Shown: piece by piece, positions 37,306-43,729 of the stretch
Numbering within the stretch: position 1 is the stretch's first letter
How the letters are laid out: each line of letters starts with the position of its first letter
Assembly: GCF_001639105.2 (NCBI RefSeq)
Contig: NZ_CP015285.1
Span: 1,542,501-1,606,500, forward strand
Reading direction: 5' to 3'
Length of the DNA: 64,000 bases
Source: Azospirillum humicireducens
GTDB lineage: Bacteria > Pseudomonadota > Alphaproteobacteria > Azospirillales > Azospirillaceae
Notes under the pieces: model-generated
The model's database searches: none
What the model was told of the DNA's origin: nothing
Seen by the model: the letters and a program-made list of their open reading frames with translations, nothing else
Made by a program: the position numbers and the translations under genes

Positions 37306-37656
37306 ATGCATTCTTCTTTCAAGGCTGGCATGATCGGCACCGTTCTGGCCATTGCGGCTTTTGCGGCAGGCGCCGCCCACGCCGACACGGTGGTCATCTC
37401 CTCCCACGCCAGTGTCGGCGCGCCGGTGCAGAACCCCTCGTCCAGCATGACCTGGGCGGCGAATCCGACCACCCCCAACCTGACGGTCCAGGTGGCCGGC
37501 AAGACCTGTTCCCTGGTCAGCTCGGCCCAGGCCATCGGCTCCACCGGCTGCAACTATGCCCTGAACGTTGCTCCGGACGGCACGATCACCGGCGCGCTGA
37601 CCGCCGGCAACCCGGGCTGCACCCCGACCGCCCAGGTCGCCAGCAGCTGCAAGTAA
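37306..37656 (+). CDS. Small secreted protein with four cysteines
   Basis: The 116-residue product has a clean signal peptide with probable cleavage after AHA (residue 26). The mature part of about 90 residues is Thr/Ser/Gly/Pro-rich, apparently all beta, with Cys68, Cys82, Cys105 and Cys115, which could form two disulfides in the periplasm or outside. AGGAG lies 7 bases before the ATG. I do not recognise a family. It stands in an AT-rich patch although its own codons are GC-rich, so the flanks rather than the gene look foreign. It could be a secreted effector, inhibitor or matrix protein; none of these is shown. Confidence 0.7.
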   Translation: MHSSFKAGMIGTVLAIAAFAAGAAHADTVVISSHASVGAPVQNPSSSMTWAANPTTPNLTVQVAGKTCSLVSSAQAIGSTGCNYALNVAPDGTITGALTAGNPGCTPTAQVASSCK

Positions 37657-38181
37657 TGCTGTAAGCATCGGCGGCATGGCTCGCGCCACAGCCGCCGATG
37701 ACGGTCCGGCAAGCACCCCCGCCCTCGCGTTCATCGCCGAGCCGACGCGGAGGGGGGTGTTTGGCCGGATTTTTTGCGTCAGCCACAAAAGTGATTGCGA
37801 TACCTGCCGCTTCCTTGCGCCCGACCATTCCAGCAGTTTTGTTTGGCAACGCTTTCAGCAGCGTATATTGCCAGAGAATAGCCGCTTCGCACTCTTCAGC
37901 AATATTCCGCCCACTTCGACGTCAAACTGGCAGCGGCGCCGGCGGGGACGCATCCGCACGACCTTCGTCTGTCCGCGAGCATGCCGTTGGAATCGTCGAA
38001 ATAGTGCATACAGGATGATGTATCTCAAAAGATAATTATGCATCGAACTATATGATCTCGCCAATACTGCGGATAAAAGTTGCCAAAATTCTATTATCTA
38101 TACCTCAATAGAGATGGCGCGGTGTGCTGCTTGCCTCTTTTGGTCATAAACGTGACAATATGCAGCTAATGGGTGAAAGCA
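37657..38181. other. AT-rich intergenic region, 525 bases
   Basis: No gene is supported here. The first part holds the hairpin listed at 37666. The rest is AT-rich with frames that lack ribosome-binding sites. The promoter of the gene at 38182 probably lies in the last 150 bases. Confidence 0.5.
37666..37700 (+). terminator. Strong hairpin after the secreted-protein gene
   Basis: CATCGGCGGC pairs perfectly with GCCGCCGATG across a 15-base loop, 9 bases after the stop codon. No T-run follows, so it may stabilise the mRNA end instead of terminating alone. Confidence 0.5.
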
Positions 38182-38817
38182 ATGTTTGGCTCTATTGGCT
38201 CCCTGTTGGGATTCGGCGAAAAAAGCATCGTGGTAGCAATTGGAATTAGCGTTACACGCCTATCAGTGGAGAAAATGAACGTCGGCGGTGGAAAGTCTAT
38301 TTCCCTGGACGCAAATCACTGGATGAATCAGGGAGGAACGTCAGATCAGAGGGTAATTTTTGGTGGAGAGGATTCACTTTGCAAACTATATGGTGTCAGC
38401 AAATTTGAAAAATTCGAACAACCTTTCCTGTTCAAAGACATCGGAATCAGCGACACCGTTGCATTCAATACACATGGATGCGCAAGTTTTCTTGATGCGT
38501 ACAACGCCTCTCAATTTTTCTCCAGCATGAGGATGAGAGGATTCAAAGGCTGCAAGGAAATACATTTATGGGCCTGCGATGTTGGAAAAGGATATGACTG
38601 CTTTGCGCAAAATTTGACAGATGCCATTCAAAAAGAACTCAAAATTGAAGTGCCGGTATGCGCACCAGCCGGTATACTGCAGAGATCAGTTGATGGAAAA
38701 TTCTCTGTTGTTGGGTTTCCAATTGACCAGGGATGGACTTGGTTCTATCCGTCGACCAAGGGGTTAAGCTCCAGCACTTATGTTGGCGCCGCCAAATCGC
38801 CGCCCCCAAGATCATAA
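38182..38817 (+). CDS. Unrecognised protein with a clan CD peptidase-like His/Cys pattern
   Basis: This 211-residue protein is not assigned to a family. The pattern DTVAFNTHGC (His98-Gly) followed 34 residues later by HLWACDVGKGYDCF (Cys132) and then an amphipathic helix and VPVCAPAG resembles the His-Gly ... Ala-Cys arrangement of caspase-like clan CD cysteine peptidases (C14, C80) and related adhesin or toxin domains. There is no clear signal peptide. GGTGA lies upstream of the ATG at 38182; a GTG at 38173 is an alternative. Its codon use is much more AT-rich than neighbours, suggesting transfer. The peptidase idea is inference from spacing and context of these residues only. Confidence 0.65.
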   Translation: MFGSIGSLLGFGEKSIVVAIGISVTRLSVEKMNVGGGKSISLDANHWMNQGGTSDQRVIFGGEDSLCKLYGVSKFEKFEQPFLFKDIGISDTVAFNTHGCASFLDAYNASQFFSSMRMRGFKGCKEIHLWACDVGKGYDCFAQNLTDAIQKELKIEVPVCAPAGILQRSVDGKFSVVGFPIDQGWTWFYPSTKGLSSSTYVGAAKSPPPRS

Positions 38818-38871
38818 GGCCGTTCAATCCCAAGCGTCGACACAACGTCCAGCCCAATCGAAAAGGGCATC

Positions 38872-40062
38872 TCACCTCCCCAACTCCCGCATGGCTCCGT
38901 CCAGCCCCTCCAGCGTCAGTGGGAACATACGGCCTCCCATCAGGCGCTGGAGCAGGCGGGTGCTTTCGGTGTAGTCCCAGTATTGCGGCGGGGTCGGGTT
39001 CAGCCAGACCGCCTTGGCGTAGACCGACAGCAGGCGCTGCATCCACACCTGACCGGCTTCCTCGTTCCAGTGCTCGACGCTGCCGCCGGGGTAGACGATC
39101 TCGTAGGGGCTCATGGCGGCGTCGCCGACGAAGACCAGCTTGTAGTCGGCGGGATAGGTGTGCAGCACGTCCCAGGTGGACATGCGCTCCGTATGGCGCC
39201 GCGCGTTGTCGCGCCAGACGCCCTCATAGACGCAGTTGTGGAAATAGAAGTGCTCCAGGTGCTTGAATTCGCTGCGCGCGGCGGAAAACAGCTCCTCCAC
39301 CAGACGGATGTGGTCGTCCATCGAACCGCCGATGTCGAGGAACAGCAGCACCTTGATCGTGTTGTGCCGCTCCGGCACCATCTTCAGGTCGAGCCAGCCG
39401 GCGTTGTTGGCGGTGGCGCGGATGGTGCCGGGCAGGTCCAGCTCGCTGGCCGCGCCGCTGCGGGCGAATTTGCGCAGGCGGCGCAGCGCCACCTTGATGT
39501 TGCGGGTGCCGATCTCCACCCGGTCGTCGAGATTGCGGAACTCGCGGCGGTCCCACACCTTCACGGCACGGCGGTGGCGGCTCTCCTGCTGGCCGATGCG
39601 CACGCCCTCCGGATTGTAGCCGTAGGCGCCGAAGGGCGAGGTGCCGGCGGTGCCGATCCATTTCGAGCCGCCCTGGTGCCGGCCCTTCTGCTCGGCCAGA
39701 CGCTGGGCCAGCGTCTCCATCAGCGTGTCCCAGCCGCCGAGCGCCTGGACCTGCGCCTTCTCCTCGTCGGTCAGGAAGCGTTCGGCCAGCTTGCGCAGCC
39801 ACTCCTCCGGCAGGTCGGCGACGGGGACCTCCCCGGCGGCGGGTATGTCGTCGGCCAGGCCCTTGAAGGTGGCGCCGAAGACGCGGTCGAAGCGGTCGAG
39901 ATTGCGCTCGTCCTTAACCAAGCATGCACGACTGAGATAATAGAAATCCTCGACGCGGAAGGACGCGGTGCCCTGCTTCATGGCCTCCATGAGCGTCAGG
40001 TACTCCGTCAGCGAGACGGGGACGCCGGCCTTGCGCAGATCGAAGAAGAAACTCGTGAACAT
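38872..40062 (-). CDS. VWA-domain protein, CoxE-like
   Basis: The 396-residue protein belongs to the VWA CoxE-like group. The C-terminal half contains the von Willebrand A domain with an altered MIDAS motif (LFLDIGGSMDDHIR, near 245) and the recurrent HFYFHNCVYEGVW. The N-terminal part (FTSFFFDLRKAGVPVSLTEY) is typical. Such proteins often act with MoxR AAA+ ATPases in metal-centre or complex maturation, but no MoxR gene is in the window. The start at 40062 fits the family start. It is divergent from the HD-hydrolase gene, 61 bases away. Confidence 0.85.
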   Translation of the reverse strand: MFTSFFFDLRKAGVPVSLTEYLTLMEAMKQGTASFRVEDFYYLSRACLVKDERNLDRFDRVFGATFKGLADDIPAAGEVPVADLPEEWLRKLAERFLTDEEKAQVQALGGWDTLMETLAQRLAEQKGRHQGGSKWIGTAGTSPFGAYGYNPEGVRIGQQESRHRRAVKVWDRREFRNLDDRVEIGTRNIKVALRRLRKFARSGAASELDLPGTIRATANNAGWLDLKMVPERHNTIKVLLFLDIGGSMDDHIRLVEELFSAARSEFKHLEHFYFHNCVYEGVWRDNARRHTERMSTWDVLHTYPADYKLVFVGDAAMSPYEIVYPGGSVEHWNEEAGQVWMQRLLSVYAKAVWLNPTPPQYWDYTESTRLLQRLMGGRMFPLTLEGLDGAMRELGR

Positions 40063-40123
40063 GAGAGCGGTCCTTCGCACGGTCCTACCAAGCGGAGAGT
40101 AATGCCCCAGCCGAGAGAACGCC

Positions 40124-40702
40124 ATGAGCCTGCCGAACGCTTCATTGCCGAACGCCCCCCTCCTCGATTTCGCGCGGGCGCTGGATTTCGCCGCGCACAA
40201 GCACATCGACCAGCGCCGCAAGGGCGTGCGCGCCGAACCCTATGTCAACCACCTGTCGGAAGTGGCCCTGCTGGTGGCGGAGGCGACGGCGGGCAAGGAC
40301 CCGGTCGTGGTGATCGCCGCGCTGCTGCACGACACGCTGGAGGACACCGACGCCAGCTATGAGGAGATCGAGCAGCTGTTCGGGGCGGAGGTGGTGCAGG
40401 TCGTCGCCGAGACCACCGACGACAAGCGCATGTCGAAGGCCGAGCGCAAGCAGCACCAGATCGACGCCGCCCCCCATGCCTCGACCCGCGCGAAGCTGGT
40501 GAAGCTGGCCGACAAGGTGTCGAACCTGCGCTCCATGGCGCACAGCCCGCCCGCCGACTGGCCGCTGACCCGCAAGGTCGAGTATTTCGAATGGGCGCAT
40601 GCGGTGGTCGCCGGCCTGCGCGGCACCGACGCCAGGCTGGAGGCCCTGTTCGACCGCGCCTATCACGACGGGCTGGCGGAACTGCGCGGGCAGAATGGAT
40701 AA
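40124..40702 (+). CDS. HD-domain phosphohydrolase, MESH1/SpoT-hydrolase-like
   Basis: This 192-residue protein is a single HD domain. It has HKHIDQRRKG (25-34), PYVNHLSEVA (His43), ALLHDTLEDT (His69-Asp70, Glu-Asp 73-74) and KLADKVSN further on. These match the (p)ppGpp-hydrolase half of SpoT and the small alarmone hydrolases of the MESH1 type. It could therefore degrade ppGpp or a related nucleotide. There is no synthetase, TGS or ACT domain. It is 108 bases before ccoG on the same strand. Confidence 0.85.
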   Translation: MSLPNASLPNAPLLDFARALDFAAHKHIDQRRKGVRAEPYVNHLSEVALLVAEATAGKDPVVVIAALLHDTLEDTDASYEEIEQLFGAEVVQVVAETTDDKRMSKAERKQHQIDAAPHASTRAKLVKLADKVSNLRSMAHSPPADWPLTRKVEYFEWAHAVVAGLRGTDARLEALFDRAYHDGLAELRGQNG

Positions 40703-40715
40703 AGCCGGGGCCGGA

Positions 40716-40729
40716 TTGATATCGCGCAA
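40716..40729 (+). promoter_or_regulatory. Possible FNR/FixK-type site before ccoG
   Basis: TTGATATCGCGCAA keeps the first half (TTGAT) of the TTGAT-N4-ATCAA consensus exactly, with 3 of 5 matches in the second half. It lies 81 bases before ccoG. Cytochrome-oxidase assembly genes are known to be under FNR/FixK control in this class, which is why I list it. Confidence 0.35.
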
Positions 40730-40809
40730 TGCGGCTTCATGACGGAAGTCTTATGGAGAAGGGACGAAGCTGACGCCACCCGTGCCGCTGACGGCCGAGG
40801 AACCACGCC

Positions 40810-42327
40810 ATGTCCCTTCCGCAAGAAGACTCCACCCTCACCCGTCGCCCCGCCCAGGCCGCCAAACCGGCCGCCGCGTCCCACGCCGAACCGCATGAGG
40901 AGCCGGGCCGGCACTGGTTCGTGAACAGGCCGAAGGTGTATGCCGCAGACGTCAAGGGCCGCTTCCGCCAGCTGAAATGGGCAGCGCTGATCGTGCTGCT
41001 GGCGATCTACTACATCACGCCGTGGATTCGCTGGGAGCGCGGGCCGGGCATTCCGGACCAGGCGGTGCTGGTCGACATGGTCGGGCGCCGCGCCTATTTC
41101 CTGTGGATCGAGATCTGGCCGCAGGAGGTCTATTACCTGACCGGCCTGCTGATCCTGGGCACCTTCGGCATCTTCTTCGCCACCACGCTGGCCGGGCGCA
41201 TCTGGTGCGGCTATGCCTGCCCGCAGACGGTCTGGACCGACCTGTTCATGTGGGTGGAGCGCAAGATCGAAGGGCCGCGCACCGCCCGCATCCGGCTGGA
41301 CAAGGCGCCGATGACCGGGGCCAAGCTGGCGCGCAAGGGGGCCAAGCATGCGGCCTGGGTGGCGATCTCCGTGATGACCGGCGGGGCGTGGGTGTTCTAT
41401 TTCAACGACGCGCCGACGCTGATGACCGAGTTGCTGCACGGGCAGATCACCAGCGGGGTGGCGACCTTCATCGCGCTGTTCAGCTTCACCACCTACTTCT
41501 TCGCCGGCTGGGCGCGCGAGCAGATCTGCATCTATGTCTGCCCGTGGCGCAGCTTCCAGTCGGCGATGGTGGACGAGGACACCTTCCTGGTCACCTATGA
41601 GGACTGGCGCGGCGAAGGCCGCGCCCCGCTGCGCAAGTCGCAGAGCTGGGAGGAGCGCAAGGCGGCGGGGCTCGGCGACTGCATCGACTGCAAGCAGTGC
41701 GTCCATGTCTGCCCCACCGGCACCGACATCCGCGAGGGACAGCAGATCTCCTGCATCGGCTGCGGCCTGTGCGTCGATGCCTGCAACGACGTGATGATGC
41801 AGATCGGCCGGCCCATCGACCTCGTACGCTTCGACACCCAGTCGAACCAGATCGCCAAGATCGACGGCAAGCCGGAGCGGGTGAAGCTGGTGCGGCCGCG
41901 CACGGTGATCTACTCGCTGATCATGCTGGTCGTGGCCTGCGCCATGGGCATCGCGCTGATGCTGCGGCCGACGCTGGACGTCAGCGTGCTGCGCGACCGG
42001 GCGCCGCTGTTCGTGACGCTGTCGGACGGGTCGGTGCAGAACGCCTACACCATCAAGCTGCTGAACAAGACGCACATCGCCCGCAGCTATGCGGTGACGG
42101 TCGAGGGGCTGCGCGACGCGCAGTTGTCGGTGGCCGGCGATGAGGGAGCCGGCAGCGGCGGCAGCCTGACGCTGACGGCGGAGGCGGACTCGGTGGCGAC
42201 CTTCCGGGTGTTCGTCAAGGTGCCGGCGGCGGCGGTGAAGTCCGGATCAACGGAAGTCGCAGTGATCGCCAAGGACCGGACCAGCGGAGAGGCCGGAAAG
42301 CACGCCAGCGTGTTCATGGCGCCATGA
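40810..42327 (+). CDS. ccoG: Cytochrome c oxidase accessory protein CcoG (FixG-like)
   Basis: CcoG is an inner-membrane ferredoxin-like copper reductase used to assemble cbb3-type cytochrome oxidase. The 505-residue protein has several membrane helices, WCGYACPQTVWTD, CIYVCPWRSFQ, and two 4Fe-4S clusters (CIDCKQCVHVCPTG and CIGCGLCVDACNDV). The C-terminal Ig-like domain lies outside. No other cco or fix genes are in the window, so the gene is separated from the oxidase operon. A terminator follows. Confidence 0.95.
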   Translation: MSLPQEDSTLTRRPAQAAKPAAASHAEPHEEPGRHWFVNRPKVYAADVKGRFRQLKWAALIVLLAIYYITPWIRWERGPGIPDQAVLVDMVGRRAYFLWIEIWPQEVYYLTGLLILGTFGIFFATTLAGRIWCGYACPQTVWTDLFMWVERKIEGPRTARIRLDKAPMTGAKLARKGAKHAAWVAISVMTGGAWVFYFNDAPTLMTELLHGQITSGVATFIALFSFTTYFFAGWAREQICIYVCPWRSFQSAMVDEDTFLVTYEDWRGEGRAPLRKSQSWEERKAAGLGDCIDCKQCVHVCPTGTDIREGQQISCIGCGLCVDACNDVMMQIGRPIDLVRFDTQSNQIAKIDGKPERVKLVRPRTVIYSLIMLVVACAMGIALMLRPTLDVSVLRDRAPLFVTLSDGSVQNAYTIKLLNKTHIARSYAVTVEGLRDAQLSVAGDEGAGSGGSLTLTAEADSVATFRVFVKVPAAAVKSGSTEVAVIAKDRTSGEAGKHASVFMAP

Positions 42328-42370
42328 CGGCGCCGTGATGAGGGGCAGGGATTGGGATTGGAATGGGGAG

Positions 42371-42396
42371 AGGCGGCGGCGATCCGCCGCCTTTTC
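42371..42396 (+). terminator. Intrinsic terminator after ccoG
   Basis: AGGCGGCGG and CCGCCGCCT form a perfect 9-bp stem with loop CGAT, followed by T residues, 43 bases after the ccoG stop. Confidence 0.85.
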
Positions 42397-42414
42397 CAAT
42401 CCCGCCCCATCACC

Positions 42415-42849
42415 TCATGTCGCAGCGGTCTTGTTGAGATATTTCAAATCGTTGGAATAGAACATATTGTTATCGCCGGCCTTGGCATACCCTTGGCTCA
42501 ACTGAACCATTGAATTATCTTCGCTAAATCCCGAAAAGATATAGACTATTGCCGATCCCTCACCGGGATATCGATAGTCACCGCCGTAAAAATAATGATC
42601 CCGGTTCAGATCTATAGAATAAGTATCTCCACCAACCTCTATCGACAGCCATATTCTGGAAAAATCATTCCAGCTTTTATTGTCATATGAAAAAATTGTG
42701 CTATTTTTATCCGGAATCTCAAGTATTTTATTTTTTACCTCTGGATATTCGCTTGGTTTGCTTTTCTCAATCAAGATTGTGTCATTGATCTTGAGGTATG
42801 AAATACCGATGGCAGAGCCGCACACATTCGTGAAGCTGAGGCTTCCCAT
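42415..42849 (-). CDS. Unrecognised protein A of a tandem paralogue pair
   Basis: This 144-residue protein matches no family I know. It is rich in Ser, Asn, Tyr and Asp and looks all-beta. It shares with its upstream neighbour the core DLNRDHYFYGGDYRYPGEGS, the start pattern (SLSFTNVCGSAIG) and the C-terminal YSNDLKYL. GGAG lies 7 bases before the ATG at 42849. No signal peptide is present. It is AT-rich compared with the flanking glnD and ccoG genes, which suggests transfer. The gap to its paralogue is 66 bases, so the two may be cotranscribed. Confidence 0.7.
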   Translation of the reverse strand: MGSLSFTNVCGSAIGISYLKINDTILIEKSKPSEYPEVKNKILEIPDKNSTIFSYDNKSWNDFSRIWLSIEVGGDTYSIDLNRDHYFYGGDYRYPGEGSAIVYIFSGFSEDNSMVQLSQGYAKAGDNNMFYSNDLKYLNKTAAT

Positions 42850-42915
42850 TATTAATCTCCAATTTTGCAACGTTGATCTTCGCCGACGCCCAACAACCCT
42901 GAAAGAATTCCAGAT

Positions 42916-43305
42916 TTATTTGGCATCCAGATATTTCATGTCATTGGAGTATTTGTATTTTTCGAGATCTGGAGAATTATAGGCATAATTCATCTGAATC
43001 TTCTTACCGTCAACACTCAGGCCGCTCAGGATATAACGGACTTTCGACCCGGAGCCAGGATACCGATAATCGCCGCCACCGAAATAATGATCTTTATTGA
43101 GATCGGCCTTATAGGTAACGGAGTCTTTTTGTATCTCTATGACGAGTCCCGAAAAGTTCTTCCAATCGGTCAAGCGATAATCCAGTTCTATGCAGCCAAG
43201 CATGGAAATTTGACTATTTTCTATCGGAAGACTTGTTCCATTGATGGAAATTGATTTAAGGGCAATATCCGTACCAGTCAAATTGAAGACGCTTATGTTT
43301 GCCAT
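42916..43305 (-). CDS. Unrecognised protein B of a tandem paralogue pair
   Basis: This 129-residue protein is the paralogue of the product of 42415-42849. Shared elements are the opening (NISVFNLTGTDIALKSISIN), the core DLNKDHYFGGGDYRYPGSGS, the following YILSGLS, and the end YSNDMKYLDAK. GGAGG lies 7 bases before the ATG at 43305. It has no signal peptide or membrane helix. The pair may have arisen by tandem duplication and diverged strongly outside the core. The fold is probably a beta-sandwich; carbohydrate or membrane binding would be possible but is not shown. Confidence 0.7.
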   Translation of the reverse strand: MANISVFNLTGTDIALKSISINGTSLPIENSQISMLGCIELDYRLTDWKNFSGLVIEIQKDSVTYKADLNKDHYFGGGDYRYPGSGSKVRYILSGLSVDGKKIQMNYAYNSPDLEKYKYSNDMKYLDAK

Positions 43306-43729
43306 GGTCCGACCTCCGTTGAAATTTTGGAACCGCACCCGAAGGCACACGCCTATCGCGACGGTTTTGGCATCAGAACATCGATAAAAAGGTATATCAA
43401 ATCCGGACCATAAGCATCATATGGCGAATGCTATGCCTGAAAGTAGTGAAATTTTTCACTTATTTGAATCAAAGCGGCAACCATCACGGGGACTTATCGA
43501 TAATTCATTGGAATTATCGTCGATGCTCTCGGGAAATTCTCTCCCTGAGATTGTTTTTCATGCAGAATTTGAACGCCCAAAAGTTGACGAGTTGGCTGCG
43601 CTCATGCTGCTTTTGTGGGAATAGCCGAAACTCTGCCCGCTCGCCTCACGATCAGGACGCCTTGCGTCCTCCTCGCCCTGCCCTCTCCCCGAGGAGAGAG
43701 GGGGAGCGCACCGGGGCGAAGGTGCAATT
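43306..43729. other. Intergenic region between the paralogue pair and glnD
   Basis: The first 320 bases are AT-rich and contain a weak 67-codon frame at 43421-43624 without a ribosome-binding site, which I do not call. The last part (about 43686-43712) has a CCCTCTCC / GGAGAGAGGG hairpin like those of the repeat at 56223. It may serve as the terminator side of glnD. Confidence 0.45.

Noticed and set aside
43421..43624. 67-codon plus-strand frame before glnD
   Set aside because: No ribosome-binding site and no recognised motif; the region is AT-rich intergenic DNA. It is kept only as a remote possibility.
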